From Bacillota bacterium (GTDB lineage Bacteria; Bacillota; Clostridia; Lachnospirales; Lachnospiraceae), in NCBI GenBank assembly GCA_023437715.1, contig JAEZFK010000015.1, forward strand, positions 1-22,136: DNA of 22,136 bases, written 5' to 3'. The notes below the pieces were generated by a model. The model made no database searches. It was given only the letters and a program-made list of their open reading frames with translations, and had not been told where the DNA came from. This document shows, one piece after another, positions 8,189-18,500 of this stretch. The first letter of the stretch is position 1. Every line of letters starts with the position of its first letter. The position numbers were made by a program, and so were the translations under genes.

Positions 8189-9720
8189 AACAACATATGA
8201 TTAAATTCTTTAAAGAAAACCAAAATATGCTTGGAATATTGTGTTTGTTTATCATTATTCAACCATTTTTAGATATTATCGTCTTTTTTACCAATCCTAG
8301 TCTTGAACTTTTTGGTTTTACAATTCCTACATTGATTAGATGTATTTTTATTGCTATATTAGCTCTGATATCCCTTAAACATTTAAATAAAGAGAGAGAT
8401 TATTTATTTTTGTCTATATATTTTATGTTGTTATTTATTTATACATTGATTCATCACTTTATTGCGAGTAGTAGTGAAGTAATAGTGCCAAATTCTTTTT
8501 CATATTCTTTATTTTCAGAATTATTTTATATAATTCGTATGATTTTACCACTAGCAATAATATATTTCACTAGATTTTCTAAAATAACTTATGAAAAATT
8601 CATTAATTCAATACTAATATCTTCGCTTATAATAGGATTAGTTATAGTAATTAGCAATACTTTTTGTGTATCATTAACATCATATGCTACTGCTTCAAAT
8701 CACACAGTTATAAATTGGATTGTTTGGTTTATGGATTATGCAAAAGAATTTAAGTTTTATGAAATGACTTCAAAAGGTTGGTTCTATATGGCGAATCAAG
8801 TTGGCGGTTTAATGATGCTTTTATTGCCATTTTGTATATATGATTTAATTAAAAAAATTAATTTACTTAATATTTTAGCATCTGCATTTTTAGTGTTTGC
8901 AATGATCATGTTAGGAACAAGAACAGCGTCTTATGGTTGGTTACTTATTTGTTTTTGTTTTATAGTAGTATTATTTTTTTTGATTTTTATAAAGAAAGAA
9001 AAATGGTGGAATCTTAATAGAATATCTCCAATCTTTTTTCTTGTCTTCTTTGCTGGAGTTTTACTTCTAGTTTCACCAATTAATACCAGAAAATATGGCT
9101 ATTCTTTAGGAGATGTAGATAAAGTTACAACAGCTCCAACCAAGATTACAGATGATAATATAAATGATGTATATAGTTATATTGAAAAAAATTATAGTAT
9201 TTTTGGAATACAAGATATATATATAAAGCAATTATATACTTATAAATATGATCCAACATTTTGGCTTAATATTTTTGAATATTCAAAAAATAATGGTGTA
9301 ATTGAAAATAGAGAGATGCAAACTTTTATAACTAAGAGAATTGATCAGTTAAACGATTCAAATTTAAAATATAAGTTATTTGGTTATTCATTTTCAAGAA
9401 TGAGAAATGGTTATATTTATATAGAACATGATTTTGTAGCTCAAGCATTTACAATGGGATATTTTGGCTTATTCTTACTAATAGGACCTTATATTAGTGT
9501 AATGACATTAGTTTCTATTAAAATATTAAAAAAAATGAAAACACAGCCAAAACTAATAGACTTTACTTTCATGATTTCTATTTGTGCCTTATTATTTACT
9601 TCATTATTTACAGGGCATCTTTTAGATGAATTATTTGTAATGGTTTATGCAGGATTTATTTGTGGGTTCTTTTTAAAAAGAGTTAGTACAAAGGAGATAA
9701 CAATACATGAAAAAGATTAA
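8185..9720 (+). CDS. wzy: O-antigen polymerase/ligase-like membrane protein (Wzy type)
   Basis: 511 residues, mostly hydrophobic, about 10-12 membrane segments. A large hydrophilic loop of roughly 120 residues (about 305-425, containing the IEHDF stretch near its end) precedes the last three membrane segments. This layout is that of the O-antigen ligase/polymerase superfamily, whose members join repeat units on the outer face of the membrane. With a flippase in the preceding operon it is the best candidate for the chain polymerase. It overlaps its neighbours on both sides (4 and 14 bases). Sequence is too variable in this family to separate polymerase from ligase by eye, so the symbol is functional only. 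Confidence 0.8.
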   Translation: MKQHMIKFFKENQNMLGILCLFIIIQPFLDIIVFFTNPSLELFGFTIPTLIRCIFIAILALISLKHLNKERDYLFLSIYFMLLFIYTLIHHFIASSSEVIVPNSFSYSLFSELFYIIRMILPLAIIYFTRFSKITYEKFINSILISSLIIGLVIVISNTFCVSLTSYATASNHTVINWIVWFMDYAKEFKFYEMTSKGWFYMANQVGGLMMLLLPFCIYDLIKKINLLNILASAFLVFAMIMLGTRTASYGWLLICFCFIVVLFFLIFIKKEKWWNLNRISPIFFLVFFAGVLLLVSPINTRKYGYSLGDVDKVTTAPTKITDDNINDVYSYIEKNYSIFGIQDIYIKQLYTYKYDPTFWLNIFEYSKNNGVIENREMQTFITKRIDQLNDSNLKYKLFGYSFSRMRNGYIYIEHDFVAQAFTMGYFGLFLLIGPYISVMTLVSIKILKKMKTQPKLIDFTFMISICALLFTSLFTGHLLDELFVMVYAGFICGFFLKRVSTKEITIHEKD

Positions 9721-10675
9721 AGTTAGTATAATAGTTCCTTGCTATAATGTAGAAGGATATGTTGAAAAAAGTATAATGAGCTTAGTCAATCAATCTTTAA
9801 AGGATATAGAGATTATTGCGGTTGATGATGGCTCTAAAGATGGGACTTCTAAGATTCTTGATGAGTTAGCTTTAAAATATAATACTTTAAAAGTTATTCA
9901 TAAGAAGAATGAAGGCGTTTCTATTGCACGTAATACTGCTCTTAAACAAGCTCAAGGAGAATATATTGGTTTTCTCGATAGTGATGACTGGGCAGATGAA
10001 GATATGTTTGAAAAATTATATACTAAAGCAAAAGAGGAAAATTTTGACGTTGTTGCTTGTGATACAAATGCAATATATCCTGATAAGGTGATTCATATTT
10101 CGTGCAATATAAGAGAAGATAATGTGAATGTTAAAGAACTAATGTTGAATGCATATGCTGTTATCTGGAACAAAATATATAAAAAAGATGTGATAAAAGA
10201 TATCTCATTTAAAGAGCACATGACATTTTGTGAAGATGTTCAATTCTTGTATATGGTATATTCTAAAATAAGTAGCATTGGTGTAATATTAGAACCATTG
10301 CATAATTATTTGCAAAGACCAGGGAGCCTTACTTACACTTATAATGAAAAATTATATCAGTTGATTGATAGCTTGGATGATATAATAGCATACTATAAAA
10401 AAGAAAAAAAATTTAGCAAATATAAAAGTGAGTTAGAGTATTCATATGTTAGATATCTATATGCAACATTTATTAAAAGGTTAGCTAAAACAAAAAACAA
10501 GAAAGAATTTAATCGCGGAGTTAAGTATGTTATTCAAAAAGTAACAAATGAGTTCCCTGATTTTAAAACCAACGAATATATTAAAATTAATAGTCCAAAA
10601 AACATATATTTAAAATGTTTTAATAGATTAACAGCAAATTTAATATACACTGTCGAAAAAAATAAAATGAATTAA
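9707..10675 (+). CDS. GT2 family glycosyltransferase
   Basis: 322 residues. GT-A fold motifs: KVSIIVPCYNVEGYVEKS at the N-terminus, VDDGSKDGT at 39-47 and LDSDDW around Asp91-Asp94. It has an AAGGAG ribosome binding site at 9691-9696 inside the end of the polymerase gene and overlaps it by 14 bases. It is the last gene of its operon. Its C-terminal region (FSKYKSELEYSYVRYL and following) matches the pattern of the protein at 5942-6907, indicating duplication within the locus followed by divergence. It is expected to add one sugar to the repeat unit in the cytoplasm. Donor and linkage cannot be read from the sequence. Confidence 0.88.
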   Translation: MKKIKVSIIVPCYNVEGYVEKSIMSLVNQSLKDIEIIAVDDGSKDGTSKILDELALKYNTLKVIHKKNEGVSIARNTALKQAQGEYIGFLDSDDWADEDMFEKLYTKAKEENFDVVACDTNAIYPDKVIHISCNIREDNVNVKELMLNAYAVIWNKIYKKDVIKDISFKEHMTFCEDVQFLYMVYSKISSIGVILEPLHNYLQRPGSLTYTYNEKLYQLIDSLDDIIAYYKKEKKFSKYKSELEYSYVRYLYATFIKRLAKTKNKKEFNRGVKYVIQKVTNEFPDFKTNEYIKINSPKNIYLKCFNRLTANLIYTVEKNKMN

Positions 10676-10730
10676 TTTCTAATAATAAAGTACAGGTTAT
10701 TTCTGTATACTGATGAGTTAAATAGTTACT

Positions 10731-10759
10731 CTTTAATTATACTTGAATTACTTTATAAT
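10731..10759 (+). promoter_or_regulatory. Possible promoter of the GtrA-like gene
   Basis: A TATAAT at 10754-10759 lies about 50 bases before the start. The -35 (CTTTAA at 10731-10736) is weak and there is no TG extension, unlike the other promoters here. The rest of the 133-base gap holds two short imperfect hairpins and nothing else recognisable. Confidence 0.35.
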
Positions 10760-10808
10760 CTTTGCGAACTTTAAATAAGTTATTATTAACAAAATAGGAG
10801 TGATGAAT

Positions 10809-11231
10809 GTGAAAAAACATAAATATTTAATTATGCAAGCAATTGGATTTTTTGGATTATCTGGAATAGGTTGGATAATTGATATGAGTATATTTACATT
10901 CCTAACTTTTTTGAATACAAATGTAATAATAGCAAATATAATTAGTGCCACTACAGCAGTAACCTTTGTATATATATTTTCAACAAGAAAAATATTCGAA
11001 AACAAGAATGAAAACTTGAATTTAAAAAAGAAATATCTATTTTATTTAGTATATCAAATTGTCATGATTTTATTTTCTTCTTTTATAATTCAAATTATTG
11101 CAAAACAGCTCGAATTAGTAACCATTGTTTATATAAAAAAATATGCAAAATTAATAGGCAAAATTTTATTTACTCCTTTCACAATGATAATTAATTTTAT
11201 TTTTATGAAATTATTAATTGAAAAGTTATAA
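10809..11231 (+). CDS. GtrA-like membrane protein
   Basis: About 140 residues with four membrane segments. QAIGFFGLSGIGWIIDMSIF in segment one and the ISATTAVTFVYIFSTRKIF stretch are typical of the GtrA/DPMS family. Members assist movement of polyprenyl-phosphate sugars across the membrane for glycan decoration. GTG at 10800, ATG at 10803 and GTG at 10809 are all in frame. The ribosome binding site AGGAG at 10796-10800 is too close to the first two and ideally spaced (8 bases) for GTG 10809, giving MKKHKYLIMQ, so that start is chosen. The usual partner, a GtrB glycosyltransferase, is at 20641 rather than adjacent. Confidence 0.85.
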   Translation: MKKHKYLIMQAIGFFGLSGIGWIIDMSIFTFLTFLNTNVIIANIISATTAVTFVYIFSTRKIFENKNENLNLKKKYLFYLVYQIVMILFSSFIIQIIAKQLELVTIVYIKKYAKLIGKILFTPFTMIINFIFMKLLIEKL

Positions 11232-11249
11232 AACGTTATTTATATTATA

Positions 11250-11278
11250 TTGAAAATACAATGCTATTTTGATATAAT
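11250..11278 (+). promoter_or_regulatory. Extended -10 promoter of the six-gene operon
   Basis: TTGAAA at 11250-11255, 17-bp spacer, TATAAT at 11273-11278 preceded by TGA. The strong ribosome binding site GGAGGGTGAG follows before the ATG at 11301. Confidence 0.72.
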
Positions 11279-11300
11279 CAAATATATGGAGGGTGAGTTT

Positions 11301-12122
11301 ATGGATAAAATATTAGTTTTTATTCCAATGTATAATTGTGAAAAACAAATAACAAGAGTTTTGTCACAATTTGATAAAGAAATGGCTAATTTTATTACGG
11401 AAGTAATAGTAGTAAATAATAGGAGTACTGACGATGGGGAAAGTGTTGTTAAAAAATACATTGAATCAAAGAAATGCCCAGTTAAAATATCATTATTACG
11501 TAATGATGAAAATTATGGGTTAGGTGGAACACACAAAGTATCTTTTAAATACGCAATAAAAAATAACTTTGATTATGCTATTGTTTTACATGGTGATGAT
11601 CAAGGAAATATTAAAGATATTCTACCATATCTAAAAAATGGTTCTTATAAAAATTATGATTCCTTTTTAGGAGCCAGATTTCAAAGAGGATCAAAATTAG
11701 TAAATTATTCAAACTTTAGAACTTTTGGTAACAAAGTGTACAATTTACTTTTCTCTATTGTTGTCCATAAAAAAATATATGATCTTGGTTCAGGACTGAA
11801 TATGTATAAAGTTGAATCTTTAAAAAATAATTATTATGAAAAATTTCCGGACAATCTAGTTTTTAATTACTGTATGGTCATGGCTATACATTATTATAAG
11901 CAAAAAGTATCGTTTTTTCCTATATCATGGAGAGAAGATGACCAGGTTTCTAATGTTAAAATGTTTAGTCAAGCTAAAAAAGTATTATCATTATTATTTA
12001 CATATTTTATAAATAATGAAGAATTTATGATGACAGACCAGAGAAATAATATTAATTTTAAATATACTGCTAAATTAGTTGTGTCTTCTAATAAATTGAA
12101 AGAAAAAGCAAATGAAAAATAG
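11301..12122 (+). CDS. GT2 glycosyltransferase, DPM1/polyprenyl-phosphate type
   Basis: 273 residues from the ATG at 11301. That start has the GGAGGGTGAG site four bases upstream; an in-frame TTG at 11250 lies inside the -35 box and cannot be used. The domain starts ILVFIPMYNCEKQI. NNRSTDD at 39-45 replaces the common DGSxD, and HGDDQG at 97-102 stands where DADxQ is found in dolichyl-phosphate mannose synthase-like enzymes. GSGLNMYK at 163-170 also fits that group. It probably loads a sugar on polyprenyl phosphate or on a lipid acceptor in the cytoplasm. No C-terminal membrane segments are seen, unlike GtrB. It overlaps the next gene by 11 bases. The preceding GtrA-like protein might use its product, as an alternative to the distant GtrB. 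Confidence 0.85.
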   Translation: MDKILVFIPMYNCEKQITRVLSQFDKEMANFITEVIVVNNRSTDDGESVVKKYIESKKCPVKISLLRNDENYGLGGTHKVSFKYAIKNNFDYAIVLHGDDQGNIKDILPYLKNGSYKNYDSFLGARFQRGSKLVNYSNFRTFGNKVYNLLFSIVVHKKIYDLGSGLNMYKVESLKNNYYEKFPDNLVFNYCMVMAIHYYKQKVSFFPISWREDDQVSNVKMFSQAKKVLSLLFTYFINNEEFMMTDQRNNINFKYTAKLVVSSNKLKEKANEK

Positions 12123-12981
12123 AAAATTTATTTTAACATTTGAAATTTCTGCTTTTATAGTATTTTCTGTTTTTATAATTAGTATTATTTTTGGTGAAAT
12201 AAAATTAGAAAATTTTATATTCATTTTTGAAAAATGGCCAATCTTGATAGGCGTATTTCTTCTTTTTCTTGTAAACCATGCATTAAGAATGTTTAGACTT
12301 TTTATATTACTTATGGAAAATAGAATGAGATTTTCAGAACTTTTCAATTTATATGTAAAAGCAACATTAATTAATAATATTTTGCCTTTTAAAATAGGGG
12401 AAATTTATAAATTTCTATTATTTGGTAACAAACTAAATGATATGTATAAAGGTTTTTTACTTGTTTGGATAGATAGATTTTTTGACGCGCTTGTTATGTC
12501 TATATTGGCAATATTTTTAATAATTAAAGGAAATTTTTCCAATGTTATGATAGTGATTTTTTTATTCGTAGTTTTATCAATTATAATATTTAAAAATTTT
12601 GAAAATACTTTTAATTATTTTAATAAATTATTGCTTACACAAAGTAAAAGCAAGAATGGTATATTTTATTTAAAGGTAATCGATCAATTTAAAAAAATTT
12701 ATAATGATTCAAGAGAATTAATTCGTGGGCGAAGTATGGTTTTATTATTTACTTCAGCCATAATATTGATTAGTGAATATTTCTTAGTTTTTGCGTTTTT
12801 TAATCTGCTTGCTAAAAACTTTGATAGCATTGCATTTTTTAATTATCTAAATGGAGCATTTTTTGTCGAAAATAATGCATCAACAGATTATATGATTAAA
12901 CTAATAAGTATTGTATTATTAATTATTTTCCTTTGTTTTTCCTTTATTTTAAGAAAGAGGGCAGAAAAAGATGATAGATAA
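12112..12981 (+). CDS. Flippase-like / LPG-synthase-TM family membrane protein
   Basis: 289 residues with about 7-8 membrane segments. NHALRMFRLFILL followed by NNILPFKIGEIYKFLLF matches the pattern of the UPF0104/LPG_synthase_TM family (motif around PxRxGE), which includes lysylphosphatidylglycerol flippase domains and AglD-like proteins. There is no synthase domain, so only a lipid-transport or accessory role is likely. Directly behind a DPM1-like glycosyltransferase, it may help present or flip the lipid-linked sugar. It overlaps both neighbours by 11 bases, which suggests coupled translation. The family call rests on the short motif and topology only. Confidence 0.65.
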   Translation: MKNRKFILTFEISAFIVFSVFIISIIFGEIKLENFIFIFEKWPILIGVFLLFLVNHALRMFRLFILLMENRMRFSELFNLYVKATLINNILPFKIGEIYKFLLFGNKLNDMYKGFLLVWIDRFFDALVMSILAIFLIIKGNFSNVMIVIFLFVVLSIIIFKNFENTFNYFNKLLLTQSKSKNGIFYLKVIDQFKKIYNDSRELIRGRSMVLLFTSAIILISEYFLVFAFFNLLAKNFDSIAFFNYLNGAFFVENNASTDYMIKLISIVLLIIFLCFSFILRKRAEKDDR

Positions 12982-14413
12982 AATTTTGTTTGTGTATGAT
13001 AATAGAAAGAGATTAAATAAGTCAATTAAAAACATTGTTGGTCTTGATAGTTATGGAGATATAATTTATAAAAGACAATCACTTAAAAAAAGAACAAAAA
13101 GTATAATTGATAGTATAGGTGATGAAATAGAATACTACTACTTAAATTCTAATCTTGATCTTGAAAAACTTGTTGAAAAAGCAAGTTGTAGCAATTCTAA
13201 AATAATACACTTTTATTCTAATTCTGTAATAATTAATTTAGATAGTTTTAAAATATTAGTTGATAAGATTAATTATTTAAATGAGACTATGAAAATAGGT
13301 GATGGTAACAATGTTAATTCATTAGTTTTTGCCTCTGAAGATGATTATATAGACTTTTTAAATACTTCAATTGATGCTTTAACAGATTTTGGTAGCAATT
13401 ATTCTTCAATTCAACCTTGCGATTGCATAGAAGATATTTCAAATTATGAAAAATTTTTAACATTTTTTTCAGGTGGATTTGAAGCAAGACATTTTAACAG
13501 TATAACTGGAGATAAATATGTTGTTACTAAAACGTCTAATAAAATCAAAAAAATTAAAGCTGAACATGATTACTATTATTTAATACCCGATAATATGAAA
13601 CCTTGGTTTATTACTCCATTTAATTATCAGGAAACTAAGGAATTGGCTTCTTATTCAATGGAAAGAGTTAATGCTCCAGATATGGCTTTACAGTGGGTCC
13701 ACGAGGCTATAAGTATAACCGATTTTGAAGTTTTCTTGGATAAAGTTTTTTATTTTATTAATCTTAGAAATTCTAAACCTATTAGTGAAAAGGAATACTT
13801 AAACGATTGCCATAAATTGTACATTGATAAAGTATTAGATAGGGTGGCTGAACTAAAAGAACTTAAGGAGTATTCAAAATTATCATCATATGTAGGAAAA
13901 ATTGGTAAATACACTAGTTTAGATGAAATAATTGATGAATATTTAGAACTATATGATAAGAAAACAAAAAACTATAAATTTAATCATATTGCTGTAGTAG
14001 GACATGGTGATCTTTGCTTTTCAAACATGCTTTATTATAAAGAAATTAATTTATTAAAGTTTATTGATGTTAAAGGTGCTATAAAAGAAGAAGATTTATG
14101 GGTTAACCCATATTATGATATTGCAAAGTTATCACATTCAATCTGTGGAAATTACGATTTTTTTAACAATGATATGTACGAAATTATCACTAATGATAAG
14201 TGTAATATAGAATTGCAATTAAATAAGAAAAATACTGAAAATTATAAAAATATTTTTAAGAAGTATTTAGAAAATTCTGGATTTGATTATGAGTTGGTTA
14301 GGCTATATGAAGCATCTTTATTTTTATCGATGTTACCTTTGCATATTGATAATCCAAAAAAAGTTTTAGGTTTTATATTAAATGCTGTTAATATTTTAGA
14401 AGAGGTGAAATAA
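12971..14413 (+). CDS. APH/choline-kinase-like phosphotransferase with N-terminal extension
   Basis: 480 residues. The C-terminal half is a protein-kinase-like small-molecule kinase: GHGDLCFSNM at 344-353 is the Brenner motif (catalytic Asp347, Asn352), KFIDVKGA supplies the metal-binding Asp366, and NPYYDIAKLSHS follows as in aminoglycoside/choline kinases. An N-lobe is likely at about 165-235 (GDKYVVTKTSNK and the Glu in KAEHDYYYLI). Residues 1-160 form an additional domain that I do not recognise. It is followed at once by a HAD phosphatase (1-base overlap) and a nucleotidyltransferase, so it probably phosphorylates a sugar, polyol or amino-alcohol that is then activated for the glycan. 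Resistance to aminoglycosides is an unlikely role given the context and the long extension. Confidence 0.8.
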   Translation: MIDKILFVYDNRKRLNKSIKNIVGLDSYGDIIYKRQSLKKRTKSIIDSIGDEIEYYYLNSNLDLEKLVEKASCSNSKIIHFYSNSVIINLDSFKILVDKINYLNETMKIGDGNNVNSLVFASEDDYIDFLNTSIDALTDFGSNYSSIQPCDCIEDISNYEKFLTFFSGGFEARHFNSITGDKYVVTKTSNKIKKIKAEHDYYYLIPDNMKPWFITPFNYQETKELASYSMERVNAPDMALQWVHEAISITDFEVFLDKVFYFINLRNSKPISEKEYLNDCHKLYIDKVLDRVAELKELKEYSKLSSYVGKIGKYTSLDEIIDEYLELYDKKTKNYKFNHIAVVGHGDLCFSNMLYYKEINLLKFIDVKGAIKEEDLWVNPYYDIAKLSHSICGNYDFFNNDMYEIITNDKCNIELQLNKKNTENYKNIFKKYLENSGFDYELVRLYEASLFLSMLPLHIDNPKKVLGFILNAVNILEEVK

Positions 14414-14808
14414 TGAATTTTTTAGGGTCAATAATATTTGATATAGATGGAACAATTTGTCCGATAAAGAAGAAAGAAGAAAAATATGAAGATTTAATTC
14501 CTTACAATTCCATTGTAGAAAAGATTAAGGAATATAGATTAGAAGGTTTCAAAATAATACTTTTTACTTCACGTAATATGAAAAGTTATAATGGAAATAT
14601 AGGGATGATAAATGCCAACACAGCAAAAATACTATTAGCTTGGCTAGATAAATGGGATATTCCATATGATGAGATAATTTATGGGAAACCTTGGCCTACA
14701 GAGAATGGTTTATATGTTGATGATAGAGCAGTACGCCCTAATGAATTCATGAAATACTCATTAGATGAATTAAAAGAGATTTGCAATAACAGCAAATTAG
14801 GAGAATAA
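14413..14808 (+). CDS. Small HAD-superfamily phosphatase of capsule type
   Basis: 131 residues, cytoplasmic. HAD motifs are complete: FDIDGT with nucleophile Asp10 and Asp12, motif II FTSRN with Thr52/Ser53, motif III Lys92 in YGKPWP, and motif IV VDDRAVRP with Asp103/Asp104. The GKPWPxxxGLYVDDRAVRPNEF block is characteristic of short HAD proteins annotated as capsular biosynthesis proteins in several phyla. There is no cap domain, so a phosphorylated small molecule or protein-bound phosphate could be the substrate. The start ATG shares one base with the stop of the kinase gene, and GAGGTGAAA at 14402-14410 is its ribosome binding site. It probably hydrolyses a phosphate in the same precursor pathway as the flanking kinase and nucleotidyltransferase. 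Confidence 0.85.
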   Translation: MNFLGSIIFDIDGTICPIKKKEEKYEDLIPYNSIVEKIKEYRLEGFKIILFTSRNMKSYNGNIGMINANTAKILLAWLDKWDIPYDEIIYGKPWPTENGLYVDDRAVRPNEFMKYSLDELKEICNNSKLGE

Positions 14809-14809
14809 T

Positions 14810-15541
14810 ATGATGAATATAATTATTACTATGGCCGGTCTTGGTAGTCGTTTTAGAAAAGTAGGCTATAATATACCAAAATATCAAATATCAGCTCATG
14901 ATAAAACATTATTCGAATGGTCTTTATTAAGCCTAGATTCATTTGATAAAGCAAAAAGCTGTTATCATTTTATAGTTAGAAAAGAAGATAACACTGTTGA
15001 TTTTATAGAAAAAACACTAAAAAAATTAAGGATAGATAATTATAATATTATAGAAATTGATTATCTTACTTCTGGGCAAGCTGAAACTGCTTCACTTGCT
15101 ATTCCCTATTGTAAAAAAGATGAAGAAATATTAATTTATAATATTGATACATATATAAACCCAAAATTTTTATTACCTTCTGATATAAAAGGTGATGGAT
15201 TTATACCATGTTTTAATGCTCCTGGAGATCATTGGAGTTTTGCTAGAACCGATGAAATGGGGAAAGTGGTTGAAGTTAGAGAAAAAGTAAAGATATCAGA
15301 TCATGCAAGTCTTGGAGTTTATTACTTTAAAACTGCTGAATTATATCAAAAAATTTATAATGAATTTTATTCAAATGATGCAAATACTGAAAAAAATGAA
15401 AAGTATATTGCACCAATGTATAATTATATGATTGAAAAAGATATGCAAGTTAAAATATGTGATATTCCTTTTGAAAAAGTCCATGTTTTAGGAACTCCAG
15501 AAGAACTAGAATATTTTAAGAAATTGGATATTTATGAATAA
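14810..15541 (+). CDS. NTP-transferase family nucleotidyltransferase
   Basis: 243 residues. The Rossmann-like N-terminus carries the activation signature TMAGLGSRFRKVGYNIPKY (Gly10, Arg14, Lys24), a uridine/cytidine-site QAET around 90-93, and NIDTY with metal-binding Asp113. C-terminal DHASLGVYYF and APMYNYM stretches are as in short sugar-phosphate nucleotidyltransferases. Similar proteins occur in capsule loci of Campylobacter and others, where one member is known to be a CTP:phosphoglutamine cytidylyltransferase. The base and the activated group cannot be decided here. AGGAG at 14799-14803 precedes two adjacent ATG codons (14810 and 14813). The gene overlaps the next one by 8 bases. Expected role: turn the product of the adjacent kinase (and phosphatase) into an NDP- or CDP-activated donor. 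Confidence 0.85.
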   Translation: MMNIIITMAGLGSRFRKVGYNIPKYQISAHDKTLFEWSLLSLDSFDKAKSCYHFIVRKEDNTVDFIEKTLKKLRIDNYNIIEIDYLTSGQAETASLAIPYCKKDEEILIYNIDTYINPKFLLPSDIKGDGFIPCFNAPGDHWSFARTDEMGKVVEVREKVKISDHASLGVYYFKTAELYQKIYNEFYSNDANTEKNEKYIAPMYNYMIEKDMQVKICDIPFEKVHVLGTPEELEYFKKLDIYE

Positions 15542-18500
15542 AATAAAAAAAGATTATTATAAATTGCTACCATATATTCACTTTATAATAACTTTTTTTA
15601 CAGACCACTTGTTTTTTAAATTTGGAGATAATTTTCATTGGATTACATTTTCCATTTCGAAAGCTGTCTCTTTTTTTATAATTCTATTCTTTTGGAATGC
15701 AATTTTTAAGATATTCAAAGAAAAAAGCGAAAAATATAGGGGGATTTTTAAATGCTCATTAATTTACTTTCTTTTTCTTTTTGCTATATTTCTTCTAGTT
15801 TATCCTGGAATTTGGGTATTTGATGATCTAGGTTTTCTTGAATTAGCCGCTATTGGAGATTGGATGTATTATTTAAATTATTTAACATCAATATTTTATG
15901 TTTCATCATTAATAATTATTCCACTACCAATAGGCGTCCCTATAATGATGATTATACTTTCGTCTATAACTGTAGGATACATTGTATATAAGTTAAAAAC
16001 ATTGTTTAATTTAAATAAATTATATTTATTAATTTATGTACCATTTTTATTACCAATAACTGTATTATATAATATGTATCCAAATAGGCCACTTATTTAT
16101 GGTCTTGTATATCTTTTATTTTTTTCTTTTCTTATATTCAAATTTTTAGAGAGCAAAAAATTAAATAACAAGGAAGTAATTATTTCTTTAATAGTACTAG
16201 CTATATTGAGCTATTGGAGAACAGAAGGCATATATTTATTATTATTTGGGCCAATATTTATATTTTTAATTCAAAAAGGGAAATTTCGAGATTGTTTAAA
16301 ATACTTTTTAATTATTCTATGTATATTTATTGCTTTAAAAATTCCGGAAACTTTGGCAAATAAAAGTACGGAACTATATAAAGAAAGAAGAATTTTACCT
16401 TCTGTTATAAATCCTTTATCTTATATGTTAACACAAGATTTAATAGGTGACGATTTAGAAGAAGATTTAGAAAAAATTAATAAGGTGTTGGATATCGAAC
16501 TAATGAAGCAATATCCTAGTTTAACAAATGTTGATAGTGTTTGGTTAAGCGGAGATAAAGTTATAAAGAAATTCAATTATAATGATTTTCAATTATTTAA
16601 AAAAGCTTATTTAAATATTGTTAAAAATAATTATAAACTTTATTTAGAATGCAAATTCAAAACTTTTTTACTCGCCTCAGGCTATAATCAGTATAGTTTA
16701 AAATCAGCTAATCTATTTATGATTCCGCGTGGAGAAATTGTCGTTGATTTTTTAGAAAATTATAAGCTAACTAATCCTATTAATGAAGAATTTCGTCAAC
16801 AGGTGGTAGGAGTACTAGAAGGAGAACATTATAAAGTAAACAAGATATATCCAATATTCAATAATTTACTATATTCACTATTAATAATTTGTATATTCTT
16901 TATTTATTCTCTATTTAAAAAAAATTATTTTTTCTTATGTTTTTCGGCGGTTTTATTGATTCATTCGAGTATAATTTTTATTAGTTGCCCAGCTAGCTTT
17001 TTTATGTATTACTTTCCTGTTTATTTATCAGGTATTTTGTTAGGAGTGATCGGATTGATAAAAAATTTGAAAAAGCCGAAAAATTTAGTTCTTTTATTTA
17101 CTATATTGCATTTTGCAGCAACTTTTTTTACTGATAAACTAATTTTTGATTTTAATTCACTAAATATTTTTAATTATCTTTTTTGCAAACTTATAATTCT
17201 TTTTATAATTTATAATTTTTGGAATTTTTTAGTTAAATTTGTAACAGAAAAAAGGCATTTTTCTGAGATAAAATATTTTTTGATATATTTCATACCTGTT
17301 ATATTTCTGCTTATTCTTGTTTGGCCTGGTTTTTGGACAGGCTCAGATGTTTACAACTTTATAAATTGTAATGTTAGAGCAGAATATCTTTATTATCTAA
17401 ATTACATTACTTCCATATTTAATATTTCTAGTTATATGCTTATTCCTACACCAGTGGCACCAATCATATTTCAAGTATTAATTTTATCTTTGATATTAAA
17501 TTATATTGCAAAAAAAATCTTTATTATAACTAATCGTAAATTTTTATCATATTCAATTTTTATTCCTTTTTTCCTTCCTCTTACTTTGAAATATGTGTTG
17601 TATCCAAATAGACCTGTAATATATGGTATTTTATATTTATTACTAATTGCAATGCTAATTTTTGATAAAATAACAAAACAAAAATTAGATATTAGTAAAT
17701 TAGGAAAAATTATTTTTCTTGCCGGTATATTATCAGTATTTAGAACTGAAGGAATTTATTTAGTAATAGCAATCCCATTGATTATGACATTTGTTTATTC
17801 AAAAAGTTTTAACATAAAAATGTTTATTAAATTATTTTTAATTCAGTTAATTGTCATGATTATTTTATTAGTACCACAAAAAAATTATGAGAACAAGGAA
17901 GGAGAAATTGAAACTGCTAAAAGGTCACTTCCATCAATTGTCAATCCTTTATCATATATGCTTACACAAGAATTAAAAGGAGTAAATATTTCAGAGGATA
18001 TAAAAAAAATAAATTTAGTTTTAAACGTGGAGACATTGAAAAAATATAATTCTCTTTTGGATGTTAATGCTATGTGGAGTCCTGAAGAAACAATAAAGGA
18101 CTTTAATATGGACGATTATCGTACATTTAAAAAAGCTTATATAGATATCGTGAAAAATAATATTTTATTATACTTAAAATGTAAGACTTATACATTTTAT
18201 AATGCAACTGGTTTTGGCAAAGATTTCTTTGTTTCATATAATTTATATTCTAGTAATAGTGATACTATTTTAAATTATCAAACAACAAAAACTTTATTTG
18301 ATTATAAAATAAGGAAAAATACTTTAACAATAATTGAAGGCAGAAATTATAAAACAGATCAAATATATTCGATTTATAAAATTTTTAATAATTTACTAAT
18401 ACCACTTATTTTAATATTTATAGCATTCATGTACAGTATTTTCACAAAGAAAATAACGTTATTTTTAATTTCTGGAATGATGTTGGGCCATACATTAATT

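Noticed and set aside
11250..11300. Longer N-terminus for the DPM1-like glycosyltransferase from a TTG at 11250
   Set aside because: The TTG is part of the -35 box and lies upstream of the expected transcript start; the ATG at 11301 has a strong ribosome binding site and begins at the family's normal N-terminus.
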